64,000 nt of DNA, from contig NZ_JQBR01000007.1 in assembly GCF_001438655.1 (NCBI RefSeq), positions 20,787-84,786 of the forward strand, given 5' to 3'. Source of the stretch: Pediococcus cellicola (GTDB lineage Bacteria > Bacillota > Bacilli > Lactobacillales > Lactobacillaceae). The notes under the pieces were generated by a model. It worked only from the letters and a program-made list of their open reading frames with translations, ran no database searches and had not been told where the DNA came from. The translations under genes were made by a program, and so were the position numbers. Shown piece after piece: positions 43,627-51,483 of the stretch. How positions within the stretch are numbered: position 1 is the first letter of the stretch; each line of letters begins with the position of its first letter.

Positions 43627-44283
43627 GTGGAATATTCTGAAGATGATTTTCTGATGATATCTGGAATACAGCATTTTCGTTTTTGTCAACGACAATGGTC
43701 GCTAATTCATGTTGAACAGGCGTGGCAAGATAATTTTTTAACATATGATGGACAAATTTTACATACAAAAGCAGATCAGCCTGAAATTCGGGAGAAAAGA
43801 AAAAATAAATTAATTGTACGCTCTCTACCAATCCATTCCCGTGAACTGGGGTTGACAGGCATTTGTGACGTTGTTGAATTTGAAGAGGACCCTAATGGTG
43901 TAACCGTTTTTGGCAGTGACAAAAAATATATACCTAAACCAGTTGAATATAAGCATGGACACAAAAAATATGATTTGTCTGATGCTTTACAGTTATTAGC
44001 GGAAGCAGTTTGTTTGGAAGAAATGCTTGGATGTACGATTCATTCAGGCAGTATTTTTTATCAACAGACTAGACGGCGCGAAGAAATTGAATTTACCGAA
44101 TCTATGCGTGAACAATTACTTAATACGATAAACAAGATGCATCAATATTGGGAAAAACGATTTACGCCAAAGGTCAAAACTGGACCATGGTGCAAAAGTT
44201 GTTCACTAGCTAATATCTGTCTACCAGAATTATTATCTAAACAAACTGTTCATAGTTATCTAAAGCGGAGGTTGAACGATTGA
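43627..44283 (+). CDS. cas4: Cas4 adaptation exonuclease
   Basis: A 218-residue RecB-family nuclease that helps pick and trim PAM-containing prespacers for Cas1-Cas2. MISGIQHFRFCQRQW carries the first iron-sulfur Cys (Cys20), VEYKHGHKKYDLSDALQLLAEA the nuclease motif, and PWCKSCSLANIC the C-terminal Cys cluster. GTG 43627, 9 nt after GGAG (43614-43617), gives the usual MEYSEDDFLMISG start; GTG 43612 and ATG 43618 are too close to the ribosome site. Confidence 0.95.
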   Translation: MEYSEDDFLMISGIQHFRFCQRQWSLIHVEQAWQDNFLTYDGQILHTKADQPEIREKRKNKLIVRSLPIHSRELGLTGICDVVEFEEDPNGVTVFGSDKKYIPKPVEYKHGHKKYDLSDALQLLAEAVCLEEMLGCTIHSGSIFYQQTRRREEIEFTESMREQLLNTINKMHQYWEKRFTPKVKTGPWCKSCSLANICLPELLSKQTVHSYLKRRLND

Positions 44284-45311
44284 GAAAGTTATTAAATACA
44301 CTTTTTATAACGTCACCTGATGCTTATTTATCTTTGGATGGCGGTAATATTGAAATTCGTGTGAATAAGCAGGTCTTGGGCAAAGTTCCGCTGCTCAATT
44401 TGGAGGGAGTTGTGACGTTTGGGCGTGCAGGAGCTAGTCCTGCTTTAATGAATGAGTGCATGAAAAGTTTAATTCCTATAACTTTCTTGTCTCCCAGTGG
44501 TAGCTTGATGGGAAGGGTAATTGGAGTGACCAATGGAAATGTTGTGTTGCGAAAAAAGCAATATCAAGTTTCCGAAGATAATCAAAAAAGTGGTCTGATA
44601 GCACGAAACTTTATTATTGGGAAAATATATAACCAACGTTGGATGTTAGAACGAGCTACCAGAGATCATGCGTTGGTCATAAATACACAACAGTTTAAAC
44701 TAGCATCAAGTCAATTACAAGAGGTTATCCAGCAACTTTTATCTGAGGAGGATATTGATACGATCCGAGGTATTGAAGGAAACGCGGCTACCTTGTATTA
44801 CGGATTATTTGATCAATTGATTTTACAACAGAAAAAAGAATTTCAGTTTCATGGTCGCAATCGACGGCCACCCTTAGACAAGGTGAATGCATTGCTTTCC
44901 TTTGCCTATACATTGTTGGCACATGATGTTTCGGCTGCACTTGAAACAGTTGGCCTAGATTCTTACGTGGGATTCATGCATCAAGATAGACCTGGACGGA
45001 TGTCTTTAGCCTTGGATTTAATGGAAGAGTTACGTGGCGTATATGCGGACAGATTTGTTATAAGATTAATTAATAAAAAAATTGTAAATGCGAAAGATTT
45101 TCAGAAAAAAGAAAATGGTGCTGTCCTACTACATGAGGATGGTAGAAAAAAGTTTATTGAAGAATGGCAACAGCGGAAACAAGACAAGATTGTTCATCCT
45201 TATTTAAATGAAAAAATTTCTTGGGGGTTAGTACCCTACACACAAGCAATGTTACTAGCACGTTTTTTGCGTGGAGACTTGGATGAATATCCACCATTTC
45301 TTTGGAAGTAG
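44280..45311 (+). CDS. cas1: Cas1 integrase
   Basis: A 343-residue type I-C Cas1 that inserts new spacers at the leader. Metal ligands Glu166 (IRGIEGNAATLYYG), His234 (GFMHQDRPGRMSLALDL) and a Glu near 249-250 (DLMEELRG) are present, so it should be active. It starts with TTG at 44280, overlapping the cas4 stop by 4 nt, after GGAGG. Confidence 0.96.
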   Translation: MRKLLNTLFITSPDAYLSLDGGNIEIRVNKQVLGKVPLLNLEGVVTFGRAGASPALMNECMKSLIPITFLSPSGSLMGRVIGVTNGNVVLRKKQYQVSEDNQKSGLIARNFIIGKIYNQRWMLERATRDHALVINTQQFKLASSQLQEVIQQLLSEEDIDTIRGIEGNAATLYYGLFDQLILQQKKEFQFHGRNRRPPLDKVNALLSFAYTLLAHDVSAALETVGLDSYVGFMHQDRPGRMSLALDLMEELRGVYADRFVIRLINKKIVNAKDFQKKENGAVLLHEDGRKKFIEEWQQRKQDKIVHPYLNEKISWGLVPYTQAMLLARFLRGDLDEYPPFLWK

Positions 45312-45319
45312 GTGAAATT

Positions 45320-45610
45320 ATGTTAGTTGTAGCAGCGTATGATATTGCAATTACTTCGGATGGTGGAACACGTCGTTTAAACCGGGTGTCAAAAGCTTGT
45401 ACAAGATATGGACAAAGGGTACAAAATTCAGTTTTTGAATGTTTAATTGATGATTTGGAATTTTTAAAAATGCGTCAAGAATTAACAAATATTATTGATC
45501 CAAGTCAAGACAGTCTGCGATTTTATGTTTTAGGAAATCACTATGAGCATAAAGTAATTCATGTTGGCACAAAAAATGTACAAGATCTGAATGGCCCGTT
45601 AATTATGTAG
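45320..45610 (+). CDS. cas2: Cas2 adaptation subunit
   Basis: A 96-residue ferredoxin-fold protein bridging the Cas1 dimers. VVAAYDIAITSDGGTRRLNRV gives the conserved Asp strand, and YGQRVQNSVFECLIDD and LRFYVLGNHYEHKVIHVG are typical of the I-C form. ATG 45320, after AGGTGAA, is a better start than the in-frame TTG 45302 inside cas1. Last gene of the adaptation operon. Confidence 0.95.
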   Translation: MLVVAAYDIAITSDGGTRRLNRVSKACTRYGQRVQNSVFECLIDDLEFLKMRQELTNIIDPSQDSLRFYVLGNHYEHKVIHVGTKNVQDLNGPLIM

Positions 45611-45670
45611 TTTTGTTTTAAATCTGAGTATCTACTAGGAAGCAAAAGCCTTATTAATCGACCAGTAAAA

Positions 45671-45686
45671 AGAAAACGCGTACAAT
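45671..45686 (+). promoter_or_regulatory. Aldo/keto reductase promoter with cre-like site
   Basis: AGAAAACGCGTACA (45671-45684) matches 12/14 of cre on the reverse strand and overlaps the -10 TACAAT (45681-45686). A hairpin GGGGCAT / ATGTCCC follows in the leader. Confidence 0.45.
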
Positions 45687-45740
45687 TTAATTTGTGGGGC
45701 ATTTCATGTCCCAATTAATTTTTAGAAATGAGGGCGAATT

Positions 45741-46589
45741 ATGTCAGTTTTAACAGATACATTTGAATTAGCAAATGGTGTCAAAATCCCTAAAGTGGGC
45801 TTTGGAACCTGGCAAACACCAGCAGGGGATGTGGCTTATCAAGCTGTGCTTAATGCCTTGAAGGTGGGTTATCGTCACATTGATACAGCCAAAGCGTATG
45901 GCAACGAGGCAGATGTTGGACGTGCCGTGCGTGATTCGGGAATTCCACGTGATCAGATCTTTGTGACATCTAAATTGCCGGCGGAAAGTAAAACTTACGA
46001 TGAAGCCATGGCTGATTTTGATAGTACATTTACCAAACTAAATATTGACTACGTAGACTTGTACTTAGTACATGCGCCATGGCCATGGGGACAAGCTGGA
46101 CAAAATTATGATAAAGGTAATACTGAGGTTTGGCGCGCAATGCAAGATATTTATGCTAGCGGTCGTGCCAAGGCCATTGGGGTATCTAACTTTGCTGTTT
46201 CGGATCTTGAAAATGTTTTAGCTGATGCTAAAGTAAAACCAATGGTTAACCAAATTCAGTACTATGTCGGTTTTACGGAACCAAAAATTACGAGCTTTTC
46301 TAAAGCAAACGGAATTTTGGTTGAAGCTTACTCACCTTTGGCTACAGGTGGTTTGTTACAAAATGATGAAATGGAGACTCTGGCGGAAAAGTATCATGTC
46401 AGTGTGGCTCAATTAGCCCTACGTTTCTGTCTCCAAAATGGTGTCTTACCATTACCAAAAGCCGTGGGACAGTCTCATATTGAAGACAATGCAAAACTCG
46501 ACTTTGAAATTAGTGAAGCTGATATGGCAACCTTGAATCATATGGCAGATGCAGCTCCAGCACATTCACATAATAAGACTCAGGGCTAA
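45741..46589 (+). CDS. Aldo/keto reductase (2,5-diketo-gluconate reductase-like)
   Basis: A 282-residue AKR barrel with the full tetrad: Asp and Tyr in RHIDTAKAYGNEADVGRAV, Lys in FVTSKLPAE and His in YLVHAPWPWG. VSNFAVSDLENVL and LPKAVGQSHIEDN (NADPH-binding) follow. Reduces small carbonyls using NADPH; exact substrate unknown. AGGGCG precedes the ATG. Confidence 0.93.
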   Translation: MSVLTDTFELANGVKIPKVGFGTWQTPAGDVAYQAVLNALKVGYRHIDTAKAYGNEADVGRAVRDSGIPRDQIFVTSKLPAESKTYDEAMADFDSTFTKLNIDYVDLYLVHAPWPWGQAGQNYDKGNTEVWRAMQDIYASGRAKAIGVSNFAVSDLENVLADAKVKPMVNQIQYYVGFTEPKITSFSKANGILVEAYSPLATGGLLQNDEMETLAEKYHVSVAQLALRFCLQNGVLPLPKAVGQSHIEDNAKLDFEISEADMATLNHMADAAPAHSHNKTQG

Positions 46590-46612
46590 ATTAAAATAAA
46601 ATTAAAAAGTTA

Positions 46613-46641
46613 TTGACTTTCTCATTTTGTGGTTGCATAAT
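46613..46641 (+). promoter_or_regulatory. Promoter of the leader-peptide / pip transcript
   Basis: TTGACT (46613-46618), 17 nt, CATAAT (46636-46641). Confidence 0.6.
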
Positions 46642-46670
46642 AACTATAATTTAGAGAGAAGGGGATTCAT

Positions 46671-46760
46671 ATGCAAAGCCAAAGTTTCGTTTTAAATCAG
46701 ATTCAATTGATTAGCGTAATTAAGATGGCTGCCGGTGGATCTTCCTTCTTAATTTGCTAA
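46671..46760 (+). CDS. 29-residue leader or signal peptide upstream of pip
   Basis: A short ORF (MQSQSFVLNQIQLISVIKMA plus AGGSSFLIC) with a strong ribosome site (GAGAGAAGGGG) about 6 nt before the ATG. It is the first cistron after the 46613 promoter. Its stop lies 25 nt before the terminator hairpin that precedes pip. Arrangement suggests a transcription-attenuating leader peptide. The hydrophobic middle and Gly-Ser-rich, Cys-ending tail could also suit an exported signalling peptide. I recognise no homologue; it contains no proline, so it is not a simple proline-codon sensor. Confidence 0.55.
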   Translation: MQSQSFVLNQIQLISVIKMAAGGSSFLIC

Positions 46761-46785
46761 TTCGTTTGAGTTAGACAATTTTGGG

Positions 46786-46824
46786 ATCATCGGTAGGAGT
46801 TTATCTTCTACCGATGATTTTTTT
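46786..46824 (+). terminator. Attenuator terminator before pip
   Basis: ATCATCGGTAG (46786-46796) pairs perfectly with CTACCGATGAT (46808-46818), followed by a run of T to 46824. Located between the leader peptide and the pip ribosome site, so pip expression needs readthrough or a second promoter. Confidence 0.88.
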
Positions 46825-46844
46825 ATTTCAAGGAGGCTAATAGG

Positions 46845-47753
46845 ATGAAAAATGGGACACACATTGTGACATTGGAGAATGGGTATCATTTATTTACACG
46901 AACAGTTGGATCTGGCAAGATTAATTTATTGTGCTTGCATGGTGGACCGGGGGGCACACACGAAGAATTTGAACATTTTGATGAACATCTAGCGGATCTG
47001 GGTGTTCGCGTTTCCATGTATGATCAGTTGGGCTCATATTTTTCGGATCAACCAGATTTTTCTGATCCGGCCATTCGTGATAGCTATCTTACATTCGATT
47101 ATTACATAGATGAAATTGAGGAAGTACGTCAAAAACTCGGCTTAGATCACTTTTATTTATTAGGACACTCATGGGGTGGCTTGATTGCGCAAGAATATGC
47201 GTTGAAATATGGACAGCATCTTAAGGGCTTAATTATTATGAGTATGATTGATAATATTGCAGAATATACACCCCATGTGAACCAGTTACGTCAAGAAACA
47301 CTCACACCATTTCAAGTGTCATACATGGAAGAAATTGAAAAAGCGGAGAAGTTTGAGGATCCGGAATATCAACATTACGTGCATATTTTAGACAGCAATT
47401 TTTCGATGCGTAATCCGGAAGCTAGAAAAAAAGTGGCGGGTGGGTATTTAGCTACAGCCGTGTATAACTATTTTCAAGGAAACAATGAATTTGTAATGGT
47501 CGGTAAACTAAATGGCTGGGATGTGCGTGATCGGCTACATGAAATTAAAGTCCCGACGCTTTTAACGTTTGGGGATCATGATACGATGCCTTTGGCTGCG
47601 GGCAGACGTATGCAGCAGACATTGCCTCATGCTCGATTTGTATTGTCACCTAATAGTGGTCATTCTCATAGTCGAGATAATCCAGCAGCCTTTTTTCATA
47701 ATTTAAAGACCTATTTGCGAGACGTAGAAGAAGGCACCTTCACAAGTTATTAG
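46845..47753 (+). CDS. pepI: Proline iminopeptidase (S33 alpha/beta hydrolase)
   Basis: A 302-residue alpha/beta hydrolase. The oxyanion block LHGGPGGTHEEF is the proline iminopeptidase signature, the nucleophile Ser109 is in LLGHSWGGLIAQEYA, the Asp in FGDHDTMP and the His in NSGHSHSRDNP. It removes N-terminal proline from peptides in the cytoplasm. GGAGG precedes ATG 46845. Expression is expected to be gated by the upstream attenuator. Confidence 0.92.
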   Translation: MKNGTHIVTLENGYHLFTRTVGSGKINLLCLHGGPGGTHEEFEHFDEHLADLGVRVSMYDQLGSYFSDQPDFSDPAIRDSYLTFDYYIDEIEEVRQKLGLDHFYLLGHSWGGLIAQEYALKYGQHLKGLIIMSMIDNIAEYTPHVNQLRQETLTPFQVSYMEEIEKAEKFEDPEYQHYVHILDSNFSMRNPEARKKVAGGYLATAVYNYFQGNNEFVMVGKLNGWDVRDRLHEIKVPTLLTFGDHDTMPLAAGRRMQQTLPHARFVLSPNSGHSHSRDNPAAFFHNLKTYLRDVEEGTFTSY

Positions 47754-47824
47754 GAAACAAGATTGTTTATAGTTAATAAAAAGAGAGACCGCCAAAAACG
47801 TGATTGTCTAACTTAAAACACATG

Positions 47825-47870
47825 AAAAAATCGGAATTGAGGGACATCTTCTTTCAATTCCGATTTTATT
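47825..47870. terminator. Bidirectional terminator between pip and the Gre factor gene
   Basis: AAAAATCGGAATTGA pairs with TCAATTCCGATTTT. Confidence 0.88.
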
Positions 47871-48340
47871 TATAATTTGACAGCTAAAATTTTCACCTGA
47901 TAGGTGGCATTCGGTGCTTGCACAGTCGCCACATCGGCAACCGTCTTACCCATCAATGCTGATCCCAATGGCGAGTCTAGCGAAATCTTGTTTACTTTAA
48001 TATCAGCTTCTTGTTTGCCCACAATTTGATAAGTGACTTGATCGTGATCATCTGTAAATTCAATAGTGACGTACTTTCCAATTTCAACAATTTGATTATC
48101 AGTTGGGGTCACAACTTTTGAATATTGAAGTTGTTTTGTTAAAAAGTGAAGGCGGCTCTCCAGATGCCGTAGATCGCGCTTTGCTGACGTATACTCTGCA
48201 TTCTCTGATCGGTCACCAAGTGCGCTCGCTTCCGCTAAAGCTTTAATTAGCGCAGGTCGTTTGGCTTTCCAAGCTGCAATTTCATTTTCGATCTGATGAT
48301 AACCATTTGCAGTAATTTTATTAAAATAAGGTTCTGACAT
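47870..48340 (-). CDS. GreA/GreB-type transcript cleavage factor
   Basis: A 156-residue Gre factor with an N-terminal coiled coil bearing the catalytic tip SALGDRSENAEYTSAKRDLR (acidic residues that enter the RNA polymerase secondary channel) and a C-terminal FKBP-like domain (SLDSPLGSALMGKTVAD). It rescues backtracked polymerase. Lactobacilli often carry a second, diverged gre gene besides greA, and the short IENEIAAWKAKRP N-terminus suggests this is the second copy. Confidence 0.9.
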   Translation of the reverse strand: MSEPYFNKITANGYHQIENEIAAWKAKRPALIKALAEASALGDRSENAEYTSAKRDLRHLESRLHFLTKQLQYSKVVTPTDNQIVEIGKYVTIEFTDDHDQVTYQIVGKQEADIKVNKISLDSPLGSALMGKTVADVATVQAPNATYQVKILAVKL

Positions 48341-48422
48341 ATGCTCCCTCTTTTACGGCTTGATGTTGCCTTTATTTTACACTGTTTACGAAGGAGTTGT
48401 CATTTTTAAACTTAAATTTTGA

Positions 48423-48641
48423 TTACCGTGCGAACGCCACTTGGAACGGGTTACTTGGAAATGCGGGATGCCAATAAGTACTTGAGTAATGGCGGCCAGC
48501 CGCATTGGCTTTATCGAAGTTCTCAATTGGTGCGGCCAACACATCGATCAAGGTGTCAAACGTCTGATCCGGTTCGGGTTCTGAGGCGTTATTTGAAAAT
48601 ACAGGTGCCGTTTTAAAATTTTTAAGTAGTAATGCTTTCAT
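48423..48641 (-). pseudogene. Truncated zinc-type alcohol dehydrogenase / quinone oxidoreductase remnant
   Basis: Only the N-terminal 72 codons remain: MKALLLKNFKTAPVF, then DTLIDVLAAPIENFDKANAA and GRHYSSTYWHPAFPSNP, before the frame degrades and stops at 48423. The N-terminus matches medium-chain quinone-oxidoreductase-like proteins, which are normally over 300 residues. It is divergent from marR and shares its operator region, so the original pair was a MarR-regulated oxidoreductase. Confidence 0.65.
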
Positions 48642-48667
48642 AAATAATCATTCCTTTTGTTTTTTAT

Positions 48668-48732
48668 ATTACTAGTAATGCATTCAATATAACCGTAAAA
48701 ATCCTTGCTGTCAACTATAAATTACTGGTAAT
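48668..48732. promoter_or_regulatory. Two palindromic MarR-type boxes
   Basis: ATTACTAGTAAT (48668-48679) and ATTACTGGTAAT (48721-48732) are 12-bp palindromes 53 bp apart, one near each divergent start. Likely operators for the MarR encoded at 48754. Confidence 0.7.
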
Positions 48733-48753
48733 ATATAGTGGGAGGGTGAAACT

Positions 48754-49224
48754 ATGAACGAAACGCAATTTAAAGAAATTAATGCATTACTTCATCAAAT
48801 TGGGAATCGAGAAACCCATAATCAACATGAAAATTGGATGGTAAAACATGCGGCAATTGGCGATGATCCTAAAAAGAGTCGCCTGACACACAACGATTTG
48901 GACATTTTAGATGTTTTGTTGATTGGTGAAAAAACGGTGAGTGAAGTTGTAAATGCTATTCAGATTACACAAGGGGGGACGTCAAGACGGATCAATCATC
49001 TGGCACGGTTGGCGTTAGTGGAAAAATTCCATCACCCTCAAAATAAACGTACGGTGTATCTAAAGCTAACACCTAAAGGACAGAGATTAGCCAAGGCTTA
49101 CATGGAGCTACATAAAAAGCTGCGAGAAGAGACGCTCGCAGCTGTGGCAGATTTTTCTGATGCTGAAATTCAAATTGTGAAAAAATTTCTTGAACGGATG
49201 ATAAAAGCTCAGAAGAACTTTTAA
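48754..49224 (+). CDS. MarR-family transcriptional regulator
   Basis: A 156-residue winged-helix regulator: SRLTHNDLDILDVLLIGEKTV, then VVNAIQITQGGTSRRINHLARLAL (recognition helix) and HPQNKRTVYLKLTPKGQRLA (wing). GGAGG precedes ATG 48754. It probably represses itself and once controlled the decayed oxidoreductase; ligand unknown. Confidence 0.9.
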   Translation: MNETQFKEINALLHQIGNRETHNQHENWMVKHAAIGDDPKKSRLTHNDLDILDVLLIGEKTVSEVVNAIQITQGGTSRRINHLARLALVEKFHHPQNKRTVYLKLTPKGQRLAKAYMELHKKLREETLAAVADFSDAEIQIVKKFLERMIKAQKNF

Positions 49225-49236
49225 AGTTAGGCTGAT

Positions 49237-49482
49237 TTAAGCATTAGTTGCGACCAGCCAATCGGAATCAATTAACTGATGTAAGGTTTTATTGATTGGT
49301 AACCATAGTTTGGCCTTGATAATGTCTTTTAGCGATTGCCAGAAAAGAGGATCGTCTTTTTGCGTTTTAGTGGGATAAACGAAGAGACATTTTCCGGAGA
49401 CGGTTTTAACTTCAATTTTAGTTTGATAAACGCCCAAAATTTGGACCTCTAAAAAAGATTGATTTTGATTATTTAATAACAT
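49237..49482 (-). CDS. Hypothetical 81-residue protein
   Basis: ATG 49482 follows GGAG by 8 nt. The first half is beta-rich (FLEVQILGVYQTKIEVKTVS, CLFVYPTKTQ), the second helical (DPLFWQSLKDIIKAKLWLPI). No signal peptide or membrane segment. No family recognised. It converges with marR. Confidence 0.6.
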   Translation of the reverse strand: MLLNNQNQSFLEVQILGVYQTKIEVKTVSGKCLFVYPTKTQKDDPLFWQSLKDIIKAKLWLPINKTLHQLIDSDWLVATNA

Positions 49483-49625
49483 ACAAACCACTCCTTTGAA
49501 TTTATATACTAAGTATGCAGGAGATAGATTAAATCGAATTTAAAAAGCTGTGAACGTTTTGTGGCTTTTTTGATAAGGAAAACATAAGATGTTAAGGGAA
49601 AACTACAGACTACTAAATGAAATTA

Positions 49626-49671
49626 AAAAGCAGGCGTAAATCGTTATTATACACGGTTTACGTCTGCTTTT
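49626..49671. terminator. Terminator downstream of the YbhB-like gene
   Basis: AAAAGCAGGCGTAAATCG pairs with CGGTTTACGTCTGCTTTT (49654-49671). Confidence 0.85.
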
Positions 49672-49676
49672 AATGC

Positions 49677-50189
49677 TTACGCACGACTCGGAATGCTTAA
49701 GCGTTGTTTTTCTAAAATATGGCCTTTTGCAGCATGATAAAACTCATTTAACCAAAAGCCTTCTGGTAAATCAAGCTGAGTGTCTAATGCATAAATAGTC
49801 AACCAGTAGTCATGGGTTTTGTCTGGTGGTGTCGGACCAACATAGTGACGAGTAGTTAAAGGATCTTTTTGTCCAACTAGAGGTCCAGCTGTACTATTGT
49901 TACCTTGAATCATAGTAATACCACCTTTACGGCTGGCATCTTCTGGAATCGTCACCGAGGCAGCAGCAGGGATATTGATGGCTGTCCAGTGAATCCAAGC
50001 AAAGCCACAGACAGGCACGGAATCAAAGTCAACCAGGGTAAGCGCAAGTGTTTTCGCTTTTGCAGGAACCTCTTTAATTTCGATAGGGAATGAAACAGCC
50101 GGATTACCGTTATAAATTTCGTCTTTAGCGGCATATTTTCCGTATTTGTCTAACAACAAGCCGTTTGATGTGGGCACTGAAACTTTCAT
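49677..50189 (-). CDS. YbhB/YbcL family (PEBP, Raf kinase inhibitor-like) protein
   Basis: A 170-residue phosphatidylethanolamine-binding-protein-like fold: NPAVSFPIEIKEVPAKAKTL, ALTLVDFDSVPVCGFAWIHW (the conserved DxDxP and xHW ligand site), and YVGPTPPDKTHDYWLTIYALD (GPxPP...H loop). Bacterial members are cytoplasmic and of unclear function. GGAGG precedes the ATG. Confidence 0.9.
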   Translation of the reverse strand: MKVSVPTSNGLLLDKYGKYAAKDEIYNGNPAVSFPIEIKEVPAKAKTLALTLVDFDSVPVCGFAWIHWTAINIPAAASVTIPEDASRKGGITMIQGNNSTAGPLVGQKDPLTTRHYVGPTPPDKTHDYWLTIYALDTQLDLPEGFWLNEFYHAAKGHILEKQRLSIPSRA

Positions 50190-50259
50190 ATTGAAAAACC
50201 TCCTTAAAATGAACTAACTTAACCATACCGCAAATTGAAATGGGTATAAATGGAAATAC

Positions 50260-51483
50260 CTAGCTATTTCGCTTAAAAATTCGTTTCCAAATTTTTTTGT
50301 CAGAGTAATCCAAAACGTGTTTGGTATAAAGTCTGGTGGTAAACCAGGTCACAAGCACAATGGTGACCGCCAAAACCACTAAACTAATTACGGCATCCAT
50401 GGTGGACGCATTGCCAATGGCATAGCGAACGGGCATGATGCTTTGTGAAACAAATGGTACAAAGGAACCTAATTTGATCAAGAAGGTGTTGGAATTCATT
50501 GCCACAAAAGAGGCACCATAAGCGACCAAGCCAATTATGGTGAGTGGCGAAACAGCTTGACTGACTTGGTCGGCGCGTGAAACTAAGGCGCCTAAGCCGG
50601 CAGCTAAGATGGTGTAAAGTGTGATTCCTAAAATGAAAAATAGGCCTAGTATGATCACAAAGTTTGGCTGAATTTGACTTAAATCTATATCTTTCAAAAA
50701 CTGTATATTGCCACTCAAGTACTTCATGCCTAGTAGTCCGCAAATTGCCGTGATCACAACCTGTAGCAGAATAAGGGCAAACATCCCCGTAATTTTAGCA
50801 AAGAATTGAATCTGAGGAGCTACACTGCTCACCAAAATTTCCATGATACGAGAGCCTTTTTCCGTGGCAACTTCTTGCGCAATTAGACTTGCATAACTAA
50901 CCATGAAAATATAAATCAGAATGGTGACTACCATTGCCAAAATACTATTAATGTCTTGTTGATTATTTTTTTGCGCTCTTTCTTTTCCATTCGTATAGGA
51001 AACAGATTGGGTCTTAAAGCTTGCTGGTGTAAACAATTGTGTAAGTTGTTTGGAAGTAAGCCCAAGCTGAGCAGCGGTTTGCTGCATTTTTAATGAATTT
51101 AGCGTGTTCTTCAAACTTGTTGTGTCCAAGCTATTGCCGTTAGTTCGTGATTTATAAACGGCTGACACCTGTTTTCCAGTTAGTGTGATCGTCAAATAAC
51201 CATCGAGCTTTTCACGTGATAGGGCCTTTTCGGCTTTTTTTGAAGTATCAACGGCACGTTTGACGACGTAGTCTTTGGACTTGTTTTTTACCAAAGCAGT
51301 TCTAAATGGTGCGCTGTTACTGATAATAGCAATTTGCGGTGTTTCATTAGTGTGCGTTCGAATTGCCGCAAGCCCAAACATGAAGCCTAGCAGCAAAATG
51401 GGCATTAGCAGTAAAACAATGTAAGAGGGACTTTTGATATTTTTTCGAATCACTTGTTTACAAACAACCCAAAATTTATTCAT
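50260..51483 (-). CDS. ABC-2 type exporter permease (NatB-like)
   Basis: A 407-residue membrane protein. An N-terminal helix (SPSYIVLLLMPILLLGFMFG) is followed by a large extracytoplasmic domain (about residues 40-170) and five or six C-terminal helices with SYASLIAQEVATEKGSRIMEILVSSV, the NatB/ABC-2 signature. ATG 51483 overlaps the ATPase stop by 8 nt. With the ATPase it would export Na+ or a drug/lipid-like substrate; substrate not determined. Confidence 0.88.
   Translation of the reverse strand: MNKFWVVCKQVIRKNIKSPSYIVLLLMPILLLGFMFGLAAIRTHTNETPQIAIISNSAPFRTALVKNKSKDYVVKRAVDTSKKAEKALSREKLDGYLTITLTGKQVSAVYKSRTNGNSLDTTSLKNTLNSLKMQQTAAQLGLTSKQLTQLFTPASFKTQSVSYTNGKERAQKNNQQDINSILAMVVTILIYIFMVSYASLIAQEVATEKGSRIMEILVSSVAPQIQFFAKITGMFALILLQVVITAICGLLGMKYLSGNIQFLKDIDLSQIQPNFVIILGLFFILGITLYTILAAGLGALVSRADQVSQAVSPLTIIGLVAYGASFVAMNSNTFLIKLGSFVPFVSQSIMPVRYAIGNASTMDAVISLVVLAVTIVLVTWFTTRLYTKHVLDYSDKKIWKRIFKRNS

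Noticed and set aside
48419..48616. Rightward 65-codon ORF opposite the oxidoreductase remnant
   Set aside because: Antisense shadow; the leftward frame has a recognisable oxidoreductase N-terminus and a ribosome site.
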